Shown here piece after piece: positions 12,788 to 24,779 of a DNA stretch of 64,000 bases. The translations under genes and the position numbers were made by a program. The stretch lies in contig CANTUZ010000003.1 in the NCBI GenBank assembly GCA_947846985.1, positions 95,942,674-96,006,673 of the forward strand, in the 5' to 3' direction. Under the pieces are notes generated by a model that was given only the letters and a program-made list of their open reading frames with translations, was not told the DNA's origin and made no database searches. Within the stretch, counting starts at the first letter, position 1; each line of letters opens with the position of its first letter. This stretch comes from Fratercula arctica. Taxonomy: Eukaryota; Chordata; Aves; Charadriiformes; Alcidae.

Positions 12788-12905
12788 TTACTGAATACAA
12801 CAATTATTTCGGTGACCATTGGAGTCTTTAAAGCGCAGACGCATCTTGGGGCGGTATTTCTCCAAGTACAGAAGTTGCTTGCTGTTAAAAGCTCCACGTC
12901 GCTTC
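12788..12905 (-). CDS. PTP4A1: PTP4A1 last coding exon, residues 135-173 and stop
   Basis: This exon follows acceptor TCTAG, opens [19 protein letters not shown], and ends HRNNCCIQ then TAA at 12790-12788. The CAAX box CCIQ (farnesylated Cys170 in the family) and the basic stretch before it are the membrane-targeting signals of PRL phosphatases. The 3'UTR follows directly. Confidence 0.96.
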
Positions 12906-15900
12906 CTAGATGAAGGAAAAATCATTTTAAACAGAACATTAATCTGCTGCCACGTGAAATAATATCACCAACCAGAGAAAAGTATTTTTAGGTCACTTAA
13001 AAACCCCCCATCATTAAGTCAAGACTGTAACCAAAATAAGGATAACTAAAATTTAAGTGCCAAGAAAGAGGGTGGTAGCTTCCTTTCACAAATACCTCAT
13101 TGGACCACGTGCTCAAAGGAGTACATAGCATTTTAGACAGTGTTTTAGCCTCTGATATACACAAGCCAAAGATCTTACATTAAGATCTTTAGAAGAAACT
13201 TTAAAAGGAAGCTAAAGAGCAGATGTGAGATATAGTCTCCTTAAGAAAGCTGAAGTTATTGTCTCTTAAAATAATTATGAAGAAAACTACAATATTAAGA
13301 AAGTACATAAATATTATAACTCCCCATGATATGAAGTTGAACAGAAATTGAGCTTTCTTGGTTTTCTCAAACCAGAAATGTGTGAAAGAAGGGTACATTT
13401 TTGTTGAGTGTTTGGAATATGTACCAGGCTTCTTATTTCTCACTTTATATACACCAGCCTGTTAATATGTACATGCTGAATTTAATTCCTAAAAGGCTTG
13501 GCAATTATACAAGAAGTATTCTGGTATTGCTCATATGAACTGCAGCTTCTTTTAAATATAGTTGAAACCTGCAAAATTAAGGCATTGAGACTAAAATTGT
13601 TCTCGTGCAACTTACATTTATTAAAAAACCCAAGGAAATATTTTTCTTCAGTAGACTACTAGAAAAGGCTATGAGGAACTGTTTAGCACACTTTGATCTA
13701 ATACAAAAGAAAGGATCCACAAATGTAATTGCTCAAATAATTATGTAGTCATTCTGGTTTCCACAGGAACAGAAAACACCCATCCCACAGACCAAGTCCT
13801 ACAACACTGACTATATGCAGTATGCATGTTAAAAAGTTTAGACATACTTTTTTTTTTTTTTTTTTTTTTTAAGATAAGAAGAGCATTCAGAATTTCCTTT
13901 GGTGCCCAAGGATATATCAACATATCAAATCTTGGGAACAGCTAGATGTTAGCGTCATACTTACTGTCTTATGAACTGCACTGCATCTTCATATTTCATT
14001 CCACATTCTATCAGTGCAAGAGCAACTAAGACTGGAGCTCTGGTAAAAAAAAAACAAAAAAACAAAAAAAACCCAAAAAACCAAGAAAACCACATCAGTT
14101 TAGCATTTGCCAATGCACACTTCAAAGAAAGGTTACTTTCCACAGTTCTCTTTTCTGTCCTTCTGTTATCTCATGTTTCTTCCCTGGGGAGGCAATAGAG
14201 ACAGGCAGAAGGTGTTTCTACATTAACTGAGCCATTGTACCATCTGTTTTTGAGCTACCCATCCTCATTAAGAAAGGGGTTTAAATTAACTCTGGTCAAC
14301 TTTGGCATTGTTCATCTGACTTTAGGCCTAGGAGAGGGGGGCAGGAATAAAATACAAGTAATCTTTACCCATTTGCTTCAAAGCCAATTGATTCTGGGGA
14401 ACAGTTGCGTATGGGCTTCTACTCACACAAATGAGCACCCTTAGAAGCAGCCAGGACCCCAAAGCAGAAATCAGAAGAGGGGTCTGGTTCAATAAGAACT
14501 GTCAAGTCCTAGAACTAGTGTCACAAGTTTTGGGAACAGATGCAATCCACAGGTTGCTGCACACCTCCAAGAATTTCCTTGGTTGCCACAGTATTCTTCA
14601 TCTGACAGAATACAGTTTTCAGTCAGGAAAGCTTGACACAACTCAAACTCAAATACATTAGCAATTTATGGTTAAAAAAAAAATCAAGACAAAACCCCAC
14701 GTCACACTAGCAACAGATCTGTGCATCTAGCAGCAAGCTTTAAATGGTTTTGTGTGTTCAGGGATTTAAAAAAAAAAAACCTTCCATGATAAAAAGCTAG
14801 GATCTTCAACTAGTTAATTGCCCAATTTTGAGGAAAAACCAACATATATCCATTGTAAGCAGCTGAAGAGGACCTGTAGTCTAGAACAATAGCAGCATTA
14901 TGTTCTCATGAGTGTCAGAATTGTATTTAAGCAGAACAAACAGGGCTAAGAGGAGAATATTTAGCATTATTCATAAAAATTTTGAGGTTCGGCATTAGAA
15001 GAGAGACAGAAACAGAGCTCTGGGACTTTGGAGAACACTTTTCATCCCCCAGATAGGTGGTGGATGAAACTTGATGTGCCAGAACACCCCACTTGTTTGT
15101 GGCTAATGGTTACACTACCCTTGGTACAAGGAGACTGGCAATACTGCTGAAATGGGAAATGAAAAGGAAACTTCTAGGAAAGTCACTAAAATCCATTAAA
15201 AAAAGGACAACATAGCAAGACAAAAAAGTATCTACAGGACACTCATCAATATGCTTGGTACAAGAATATACTTGTTTACTTCATTTGTAATTGGGAGAGT
15301 ACTGTGATAATAGTTGACTAAAAGGCCTTGAAGCGTAATATATACATACAACAGTTTCCTGCTATATGAACTACTTTTAAGCGTGACATCATTCCAATAC
15401 TGGTTATTTGACTATTTTACGTTTGCCTCAAATAAGCTTTTGTACTACATCTTAACAAGCCTGACCAGGGATGCAATTCAATAGATCTTTAAAACTTCAC
15501 CCACCTTCCAAGACCAGCAACGCAGTGTACAGCAATACAACAACCAGGTTCTTCACGAAATTTAACTTTAAGGAGGTTTAGCCAATCATCAACAATCTGG
15601 TTGGATGGTGGAGCACCATCATCAAAGGGCCAATCCTAGAATATAGCATGACATACATAAACATAGAACGTGTGCTGTGTGCATACACAAAAAAAGGAGG
15701 GGACACAACAGAAAAAATAGCTGACAGCTCAGGGAACCACTCAAGCTTACAGTTTTCTAATAATGTAACTACAGCAATATTACAAATATATTCCTTTCAA
15801 TCTCTTTTCATAGAACAAATTATTTTTCTCAAAATAAGATTTTTTTTTTTCCTGACAAGGGAGGGTGTCTGTATAGCTTTTGCCTCCATCAACTGCTGGA

Positions 15901-17625
15901 ATACGTTAATAAGTTGTCAATTTTTTTTTTTTTTTGAGGGGGTGGGCTGGTTTTAAACTACTTACCAAAACCTGAATGCCTTCTTTTTCCACCGGAGCAG
16001 TGTCATAAGTAGCTTCACACACTCTTACCACTGTGGTAACGCCGTATTTCTTAAGTTCCTAGGGAATGAAAAAAAACCACCTGCTTTAGGAGTAAACTTA
16101 TTTCACTTACCATTTAATTTTCTCAATAGGTTAGTTTATTAACTGACTCCAAAATTTTCAGTAAACTCATCCAAACGTTTGCCACCTCCTGTGAAACACA
16201 GAAAGCTGAAATAACTGAAAACCTGTGTGCTAATGCCAGACACTTTTACGCTCTCCTCCAAATATATTTGAAGATTAAGTTTTGCTATGATGGATCAAAC
16301 TTTTTTTTTCTTTTAAAAACAGATCCAGATAAATATTGGCAAAATAAGTAGTCCATTTCCAAAAGATCATTCCTTTTAAAGGAACAGGAAGTTTCCCAGT
16401 TTACAAAGCTACACACTTCACTAAAAGCGTTCTAAGTGAGGTTTAGACCTTCCCCTTCCCTCCCTCTACTTAGAACAACAGGTTTCTAAGACCTTTTACT
16501 GTTAAGAATTATGAGCACAGGACAATAAATTATTCTAGTTCCTGAGTTAGCATAACCAGAGAACAATAAAATTTAACTTTCTGTTTTGCTATTACCCTTC
16601 ATTTAATAAAAAAAAAAAGCAATCGTTCTTCATTCTCCCTGCAACAACCCATCATTCACACTGTCACAGTAATGCTGAAGCAAAGCCTAACCATACTTTA
16701 TCTAATTGTAAGAGTATAAAGGCAAGCAAATGTTATCTCACTACGTTTATTGTAAATTATTGCACACTGAATGCAAAACAGAGGTATAACATACCTAAAA
16801 TATTGCTAATGAGAGCTCACATTACAAACTCAGACCTTACCAGGATGTAACTTTGGAGGAACCCATTGTTAGCACCTGGCTTTGCTCAGTAAACAATTTC
16901 AGCATGTACCAAAACACTTAAAGTAGCTTCAGCAGGTCTGGATGCAGAGCAAGCCTACTACCACAAATTTCACTCAAGTAGGCACTCTTGACACCCAGAG
17001 GATTCTCTTCAAAGCTACACTAGAGCCACAATCTGCTAATACTGAACGGAGACAGGCAGTGAAAGCATATTGCAATCCATTTATTTGTTCCCAAGGTTCT
17101 GATCCACAATGTGTCGTGAGTTATTCTCTTTTTAATCACTATGCAGTAAGTGCAAGGAAATGTTACATCACTTTAGATAAATCTAAATGCAAGTTCCTAC
17201 CACTAGCAGATCTTTGTATTGTTCTATACATAACTCTGCCAGATAATTCCTGTTTTCAGACCTAAACAATGTACTTAATGTACTAATAGTATAATTATTT
17301 CTTTGCTTCACTTTCAGAAGTATGTTTTTGTGAAGGACAAAGTATTCTGAATAGATTTGTCTGTTTGTATATTGACTTTTTTCAAAGACCTGCAGTCTCA
17401 GTACCTCTTCATATGGCTTCCACAGCTGTTATCAACTAGTAAAGAAGGAAATTGTTAATATAGCATGCTATTCAGGCATTTAAAAGAAATATATCAGTAA
17501 GAATTCTGTCCTGGCCTTACCTCTATAAATTTGTTTAAGGTTGCATTGGTTGGATTGTGTGTGATTAGGAATCTCATGTTCTTGTAGGTGATTTCCACAG
17601 GAGCTGGGCGGTTCATTCGGGCCAT
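12788..17625 (-). CDS. PTP4A1: PTP4A1 (PRL-1) protein tyrosine phosphatase, complete 5-exon coding region
   Basis: The coding exons are 17625-17521, 16058-15966, 15635-15505, 14039-13965 and 12905-12788. They sum to 522 nt: 173 codons plus TAA, the exact vertebrate PRL length. The protein starts [19 protein letters not shown]. Visible features are Cys49 (redox partner in the family), the WPFDDG loop with Asp72 as general acid, the P-loop HCVAGLGR with nucleophile Cys104 and Arg110, Ala111 where most PTPs have Ser/Thr (a PRL hallmark), a basic stretch starting KRRGAF at 136, and the C-terminal CCIQ farnesylation box at 170-173. From the family: a prenylated dual-specificity phosphatase of plasma membrane and endosomes that binds CNNM magnesium transporters and promotes growth. 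All introns are GT-AG and no frame damage is seen. PTP4A2 and PTP4A3 differ at many positions; the match to PTP4A1 is essentially complete by eye. Confidence 0.97.
13848..13870. repeat. Poly(T) run, 23 nt
   Basis: An uninterrupted T tract on the plus strand (A tract in the transcript) inside the last PTP4A1 intron, about 95 bp beyond the donor at 13964. Confidence 0.9.
13965..14039 (-). CDS. PTP4A1: PTP4A1 coding exon, residues 110-135
   Basis: This 75-nt exon completes Arg110 and continues [20 protein letters not shown], ending two bases into the Gln135 codon before donor GTAAGT. The acceptor is ACCAG, preceded by an unusually long T-rich pyrimidine tract (minus-strand reading of 14041-14095). 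Confidence 0.96.
15505..15635 (-). CDS. PTP4A1: PTP4A1 coding exon with WPFDD loop and P-loop, residues 67-110
   Basis: This 131-nt exon follows acceptor TCTAG and ends two bases into the Arg110 codon before donor GTGGGT. It carries the general-acid loop WPFDDG (Asp72) and the catalytic motif VHCVAGLGR (Cys104; the last Arg codon is completed in the next exon). The intron towards the promoter (15636-15965) is only 330 bp, the shortest in the gene. Confidence 0.96.
15966..16058 (-). CDS. PTP4A1: PTP4A1 coding exon, residues 36-66
   Basis: This 93-nt exon is in phase 0 on both sides. It starts [20 protein letters not shown] after the acceptor CCTAG and ends with Leu66 before donor GTAAG. It contains Cys49, which in PRLs can form a regulatory disulfide with the catalytic cysteine. 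Intron 16059-17520 separates it from the start exon. Confidence 0.96.
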
Positions 17626-18072
17626 ATTGATTTAGTTAAACATGCAACAAGATTATGAAAGGATTCAAAAAAAATTTTTAATACAGAAGTGATGTAGAGA
17701 AACTGAAGTCTACTTCACTATACTCCACGTGAAATTCTCAGTGCTTGGAAGAATGAAGTTGGGAGCAATGGGAAATGAAATGAACCTCCTAACAAGAAGC
17801 AGCAATTCTTCAATCCAGTAATACTGAGGCAAAAGAAAGGCAGTGCACTGAGGTTTACCCCATCCAGGTCTGAATTCTGTTGTTAAATGCTCTGCCAATT
17901 TCAATTCAATACTTCTTATCCTGGTCAACCACTCTTAAGGGGGCTTCTTGGTGGAGTAGTAATGAATTTCTACAGTTCACTTGTCTGCATAGAGGTCGTG
18001 CTGTGCCTGGCAGTAGTCTCCACTGCCCTTCAGAAACTCCATAAATGTGTGACCAAGAACACCACAGAACTG
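17521..18072 (-). CDS. PTP4A1: PTP4A1 exon 2: 447 nt of 5'UTR plus codons 1-35
   Basis: The start ATG is at 17625-17623 with A at -3 and G at +4, a strong initiation context. Coding runs to 17521 (ends at Glu35, phase 0), followed by donor GTAAGG. The upstream edge is set by a textbook acceptor: a pyrimidine tract at about 18100-18075 ending in CTCTCTCTACAG, with the exon starting CAGTTCTGTGG at 18072. The 447-nt leader carries several short upstream ORFs. The coding part is certain; the acceptor at 18073-18074 is inferred from splice-signal quality. Confidence 0.88.
17632..17643 (-). promoter_or_regulatory. Minimal upstream ORF just before the PTP4A1 start
   Basis: An ATG at 17643 is followed by two codons and TAA, ending 6 nt before the phosphatase ATG. 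An even shorter one (ATG, one codon, TAA) is at 17863-17855. Such start-stop elements close to a main start can tune reinitiation. Evidence is position only. Confidence 0.3.
17970..17990 (-). promoter_or_regulatory. Short upstream ORF (MQTSEL) overlapping the main uORF
   Basis: The ATG at 17990 lies inside the end of the main uORF in another frame and stops at TAG (17972-17970) after six codons. It would intercept scanning ribosomes that skip the main uORF starts. It is visible as a reading frame only; use is unknown. Confidence 0.35.
17977..18072 (-). promoter_or_regulatory. PTP4A1: uORF exon-2 segment (31 codons plus stop)
   Basis: Entering from exon 1 in phase 0, the frame reads [10 protein letters not shown] and then [20 protein letters not shown], ending with Lys and TGA at 17979-17977. 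Initiation at the internal ATG (18042-18040) would give 21 residues; the spliced form gives 44. Translation of this frame would be expected to lower initiation at the phosphatase ATG 351 nt downstream. A conserved, magnesium-sensitive uORF has been reported for mammalian PRL-1/PRL-2 mRNAs (recalled from the literature); equating it with this one is inference. Confidence 0.65.
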
Positions 18073-21000
18073 CTGTAGAGAGAGGGGGGGAGAAAAAAAA
18101 AGCATAATGAGCACAGGTGAAGCAAAGTCATTTTGAAGACACCAAGCATTATAAAATGAAAAAATAAACCCAAGACAACTAAGCAGTTTCATGAGGTTTA
18201 TATTTTAATCCAAGAATGAAGTTTGCGTAAAGAACCCCGCTACCTTTCTCAGCAAGGATTACTTGAACTGTATTTTCCATTCTGAATTCAGAGGCATCAC
18301 AACACATTAACTGAAGTTACATTGATCTTCATTAGTCCCATGAAGGCAAGGATGAGATTCCTTGAATAGTCAAGCTTAGCATCAGACAATTTCTAGTGTT
18401 TAAACAAAACTATCAGTTTCTACATAGATGCAGTATCACTTGTCTTAAAGGCTAAAGACTTACTTCACATGTAAGCATCATTAATTCAAATACAGAACAG
18501 CCAGTAGAAAAGAATGTACCTGTCCCAAATAGGAAGCCTTGAAAGCAAATGCAAAGTCTTTGTGGCCTAACGAAACAATGTGAGCTTTTGAACATATTTT
18601 GAGACTTCCAAGGCACACAGATTTCTAACTAAGCAACATTTCACATATTAAAGGCTGAAGACACACGGCAACCTCCATCTGCTTTTAATTGCCTTTTTAC
18701 ACAAATGACTTTATTAATATAGCAAGATAGTGGCAATAGTCTAGCTGAAAACACACACAAGCAAGTTTATTGAGCAGGTTATTCCTGCCCAGTGGTGTGC
18801 TATTTTGCTATGGTTAAATTTACATACAAAATTACTGCAAGACGTACAATCAGGAAGCAGATAGCTGATGAGCTGCTCTAAGTTGTGTATTCATTTGCAG
18901 ACGTTGCTGTGCAAATGAACTAAGAATATATACTTTTATGCACTCTAGAACCTTACACCAGAGGAGTTAGTTTTGTGCCCAGCTGCAGTACCAGTGCTGC
19001 TGACGATAGCTGCCTAGGCAACAGAAGGGAAGAGAGAAGTTTTGTTTCCCAAAAGATACGTACAAGCTGAACCAAATGCCCGCTAAATATACTTAGGTAT
19101 TAGAGAGCAACACAGTCGATCGTACAACTATTTAGCAGGAAAAAAATTACTTGTATTGGCCAGTCAACTTCAAATGCTGGAAGGAGTCCATGTGTTTCTA
19201 TGCCCAAACAAAATGTTGCCCAAGACGCTTTGGAAATAGATTAGCTGAACATGCGGTGTGTGCTACAGAATTGCTACCACAGACTTACTTTCTTAAATAC
19301 GTGATTATTTTTTTTATTATTCCCCCCACCCGGGACACAGTACTATCAGTTCTTTGCCTTCATAAATCTAGTTTCTAGCAAACAGAAGCTGTAACTCCAT
19401 CGTAGCATTGTTCAGACCTTTTTTTAAACTACAAACCAGCTCTATGCATCCATCCACACATATAATCAGAGCAAGTGTACATGAGAAAATAAGGAAGAGA
19501 GACAGTATTTCAGTGCTCTATGTTCAAATCTTACCATTCAAAGGGCTATGAAAGAAGCAGCCTGTGCTGAAAAGGTTCCCAACCTTAAGAAAGCCAATTC
19601 AAAAGATTAGGTCCTAAAGATGACTGTACAGTAAGTCCTGATAATAGCCAGGATCTTAATACACTTTACCAAAGGGCAGGAAGAAAAAGCTACATGCAAA
19701 GAAGCTGTGGTTGCTAACTGCTATCTAGGATGTAGAGTCAGTCCAAGACTCCATTGCAGGCACTAAACCATACAGCATAAGACTACAGTGGATCTACCTA
19801 ACAACTATTAGTGTTAAACAGAAGTCACAACAGATCAATAGTCTTGACAATTGTTGAGTTTTCTAAGAGGTACAGAATCATGGAGTAGTTTAGGTTGGAA
19901 GGGGCCCTTAAAGGTCACCTAGTCATCTTAGCAGTACAGGAGTTCTTACAGTGAACTACAATTTAAAGAACTGCAACAATGTTTTCTGTTGCACACATGG
20001 CTTTGCTCCATTAATAAGTCCAGAGAAGAGGAATTTCAGTAACACAGCAGTAGTAATAGAGAAGACAAAAATCATTAAGAGACTGGACTGTAGTAGCAGA
20101 TGGGTAGAGCTGCATCACATGGTGTCACAAAGGACCTTTAGAAAAAGCAGACCAAACACCTCCAGCCATCATTTTCATGTTTTCAGACAGCTTCCTGGTA
20201 GAAGTTTTGTTTTAAGGATGCACCTTCATCACAGGCATGGATTGCAAAAAAAAGATAAACCAAACCCGAAAAAAACAACCAACAAACCTGATAACAAATA
20301 TGAGAAAGAAGTTAGCAGAAAGCAACTAATAGGACAATTTCACATGCACTTTGCTTCCACTCCAGAGATACTACCATCACCATTCCTCTAAAAACTGTAG
20401 CATTAAGTTTGCCAGTTACTTGCAAAAAAACCTATTTCTATTTTTATTTGTGATAGCTTGATGGACAGTGAGAGCTTGAAATATAATAGGCATGAAAAAG
20501 GAGTAAGAAGGATCTTCTGAAGTCAAAGGCCAACTGAGTAACACGAACCAGGAGAATTCGGACTCGGAAGAACTCCAAGAGTCGTCATCTGACACATCAG
20601 CCATGCCCTAGCAGAGGAAGGTAGGTATGCATTAAAAAGACTCCTAGGACCAGACCTAGAGAATACCTAAAATAGCAACTGAAAAAAAGAACCGAAGATA
20701 GCTTATTTAAAGTCACTTTCAATTAGTTTAAGAAGCAGAACAGCAAAAAGGGACAGAACAGCTTTAAGCAGATACAGCTGCACATGGTCTTGTGCCACTT
20801 TCCACATGCACTGTTAGATCTCATGTTTATCTCTTCTTAAGGCTGCTAAGAGGAATCATAGACAGTCCTTTTCCCTGGTAGAGGATGAGGGAGTGGAGGC
20901 TGTCAGAAACAGAAATAGAAAAGCATGCAAGTGAGCTTGAGGAGATAAAATGGGGTCACCAGGGTAAAGAAAAGATGTTTCAATTGGCAAGATGGAGATT

Positions 21001-24000
21001 TTTGGGGAGAAAAAAAAATGTAGAGTAATTGGAAACAGTTAACATGACCCATTACTGAGGCAGGTAGGAAGTAAGAGGTAATCAGGATTCGTCCAGCCTA
21101 GAAGGCAGGCTGGCCTCAGTATGCAGCTAAGAGTATTCAATATGATACCAGAGAAACTCATTGTTAGGGTAAGGAGGAGGGCAGGCAGCAAAGCATTAGT
21201 TAAGTAATAAATCCTACTTTTTCAATGCAGATTGAACTGTGCACCCCAGTTTCTAGATATCGTCAACAAATTCACATACAAAGTTGAAGCAAGTACATTA
21301 CACAATGTTACGTCTGACTTCTATGTGTAATTAACCCCTACAAATGAGTTCCTTTTGTTAATACTGACTTAACAGTTACCAATGAGACACATCACCACCT
21401 TACTAATTCACACAGCTAAGGACCTAACCAAGCATGTACTCGAGTCTCAGTCTTCGCCTTGGCAACTGCTGCTGCCACATTACAAAGAAGCAAAGCTCAC
21501 ATTTTCCTTTGATGTGAATGCCATCACTTCGCACCACTGCTAGCCAGAAAGCTCCAGGTGCAGACCAACTCGTTAAGGCAGCAACACACTGTACTATCCT
21601 AAGACAACTTTGCCAACCTAGTTTAGTTCTGGTCCAGGAGCCAAAAGAAAATTAAAGACAAGCAGTACATTGGCATGCTGTTTGTGTTCTGGCATTAAGC
21701 CAGAGTACAACACTGCACCCATCTTCACCAAAAAGACCTGGAAGATAAGAAAACAGCTACAAAGAGAGTGTTGTAGTAATTAAGACCACCTCAGGCTTGG
21801 GGGGAACTCAAATGACATGAGCAACTTTTGAGAGGCTTGGAAATACAGTTTTCAAATTTTTATATTGTCTCAGACAGTTAGCTACTTGGTAGGTAAACTA
21901 TCAAAAAAGTCAAGATAGTGTATGAAAGCCCAAGGCTGCTAAGTGAAACTCAAATGCATAGTATTGTATGCAGAAATTTCTATATCAGAATGACATCAGC
22001 TCATAATTCGTACCATCAGGTTGGGTACTCCAGCATATTCTTTTTAATTTACATGTGAATTTTCCTGGAGGAAAATTAACACTGAAGGGTTTTGGAAACA
22101 GAAGCAGCTGTTTCTATCAGTAACAGAAAGCCAAACAACATTTAGACCATTAGGTCTATCAAAATAAACTTGGAAAACAAATATAACGTTAATGTGCCAG
22201 GACAATCTATTAAGAGAAGGTATCCTGTCCAATATGGGACAAAGTAATCATGATTGTACCATCTACTATCATTTACGCTAGGAGAAGTTAGAGAATAGTT
22301 TATTCAAGCAAGAAAAAGACATCTTGAAAAGAAAAGCTTTAATTTATGCCCTTCTTTGGGACAGGAAGCTAAAGTATTTGTCTTCACTGACGAAGAGATT
22401 CACGTCTTTTAATTCTGGGTTTGAAACAATCAGTCATGTGTGGCAAAAACTGCTTATGAAAGTAATCTATTAAATCGTTACTGGTATGTGGAAAGCAGAG
22501 AGGTGTAAGGTTATCCCATGCTGCTGACATTCTTGTTCACAACTTGGTAGCATCTTGAGAAGCATGCAAACAAAAGCCCTTGTTTACACAGTTACTTGAC
22601 ACTTCGGTCTACCTTCAGAAGATATGCAAGATGATTCACAGTTGCTCAATCCACCTGCTCCTAGACCAGAAACATTTATACTCAGAACCAAATACGTGGT
22701 ATCACATTCTCTGAAGTCAAGACCTGCCACATGCTCGCCTACTGAAACCACAGGATCAAAACTAGAAAGCTAAAATAAATTACATTTCTTCACGATTTGA
22801 GAACACCTGCAAGTAAGTTCGCTGTTCTAACTTGCTGCCTGACAAAAACGTTTCTGAAGGACAGAGGCACAAATACCCCCGACTTTCTCTTACTACTCAA
22901 GGCCCAAGTAGCAACTGCTAAGGCAGACAAGGAGGAATGGGAGGGTAAGGGGTACAAACTGTGGAGCCATCACGCAAAGTAGAGGCACACTTTCATTAGG
23001 TATTGTTAACAAGATGCACCTCATATCAACTGGGTACACGAATGCCAGTATTATGATATCCACAGTGACACCACCACCCATTTTGGACCAGAGAAAGTGA
23101 CCCATGGCCTAAGAAAACGTGCTCATTATCACAGATGGGAGATTCCAAAGGTTTCTCATAAGTTTGTTGCAACATGCTCTGTGAAGGAAGGATGTTTCTT
23201 GTGCTTCAAGTATGCAGTTTAGGTGGAAGAAAAAATTATCTCAAAACTTCCTGTATAACAAGTCAATGCAACTTCCAGAGATGATGAAACTGAAGCCATG
23301 TGACTGTGTTCCTAGTTCTGCTTGAACCATGAAAAAAAAAAATAAAACCCATGCAAAGAAGCTTGAACAGATATTGGGGAAAATACATCAGAGAAACCAT
23401 TCCATGCCCTTGTCTAATGCATCCTCTTGAGTTTCTGAAAGCAAGGAGTCTCAAATTGACATAACACTGTCACTTCAACAGCAAACTACGTAAATCCTGT
23501 TACCTTACTCAAAAGTTATTCCATTATGTTTTAAGCAATAACATGAGAAATTTAGCATATACATGCAAAGACAGTTATTGCTTTATTTTGTTGAGTCTAG
23601 TAAGGTACGAGTGCCAAACAAGAAGCTGTGCCTGTGAAGAAAGCTGTAAGGAATTATAGAGTTACATTTAACACAGAAGCACCTTTTGCATTCATCTGAT
23701 GGAGTGAGTTTTAATTTTTTAAATAAGGTGACAATCTGCTAGTAGTTTAGAATTCAGTAATACCCTTGATCTGGGCGTTCTGGTTAATCTTTAAGAGAAG
23801 AAGTGATCACTTACAGTCAGCCTACACACTGGGATAGAGCCAGCATTCTTACGTGGCATGTATTCTGTCAGAACAGGAAGGTTTCACAAGATAGAAGTTA
23901 TTAGATAAGGCTAAATTCTACTTATTTACTGCCTTACTGACACATTTAGTTTCGGTAAGACAGTGACATCCTTCTCCCTTGGCTCCTGCTATATCTGTCA

Positions 24001-24779
24001 CTCATTTTCCTTTCTCATTCTCATGTTTCCTCCCATGGCTGTGCAATTTTTGTATTGCTTTTTCCACATTTTCCCCCGACACGATTCTGTTCCTGCAAGA
24101 CAATTTGAAAACCCTTTGCTGCTCCATCAATGGAACAATAAGAGCTGACATTTAAGTGTCAGCTTCAGGTTTTTTGATTTGACAGTTTTATGAGATTACA
24201 AGGAGACGGGGCTCATACTTCTGAGTCACTGCTTTGGAAAGACTCTGCAGATGCAGGCAGACATATTGGAAAGTTGTCTCCAGCAGCAATAAGAAACACC
24301 AGAATCACAGGACCCTCATGCCCTTTTTTCAGCTCATAATATTTGCAATGCGTGTAGCTGGCTACCAGACAGCAACCAAGACCTGCGCATAACTTCTACT
24401 AATTCTGCTTCTACTACCAAAAATTACTTAATTTTGATAGTGCTTTGTGTTTCTTGCTTCCCTGCTTTTGGGGGTCGTACTACTACCAGCAAGCCTTGCA
24501 TTGTTTATGCTTAAATACACACTTTTGCTCTGTGGGCACAGATGTGAGGCAGCACAGACACTGAGATTACCAGGGGAGTTAAAAAATAATAAATTTACAA
24601 GCATATAAGGAAAGCAAAAACTTCTGATGCTGAGCTGTGATCCACCTCCAGAAGGAAATGCCTTCCTTGAAAAGCCAGATGGCAAGCTCTTAAAAGCAGG
24701 TTCCGTCAAAATTTAGGTATTTAACTAGATTTGTGAGGTTCTGAGGGACAACAGCATCCGCTTCAACGTGGACTTAGAT
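18073..24779 (-). other. PTP4A1: PTP4A1 intron 1 (interior)
   Basis: This AT-rich intron extends to 25911 inside the CpG island. Apart from a short CR1 tail (19871-19925) and a small acidic ORF (20604-20416) I see no gene or large repeat in it. Regulatory elements are possible but none is identifiable by eye. Confidence 0.7.
19871..19925 (-). mobile_element. CR1 3'-tail fragment in PTP4A1 intron 1
   Basis: The plus strand reads ACAGAATCATGGAGTAG then TAGGTTGGAAGGGGCCC and GGTCACCTAGT, the antisense CR1 end. About 55 bp is recognisable. Confidence 0.82.

Noticed and set aside
17710..17928. 72-codon frame in the PTP4A1 5'UTR
   Set aside because: It begins with TTG, not ATG, and has no recognisable domain; the ATG-initiated uORFs are the better candidates.
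19951..20391. 146-codon plus-strand ORF in PTP4A1 intron 1
   Set aside because: Lys/His/Ser-rich with no domain, no splice or promoter context, and antisense to the gene; likely chance.
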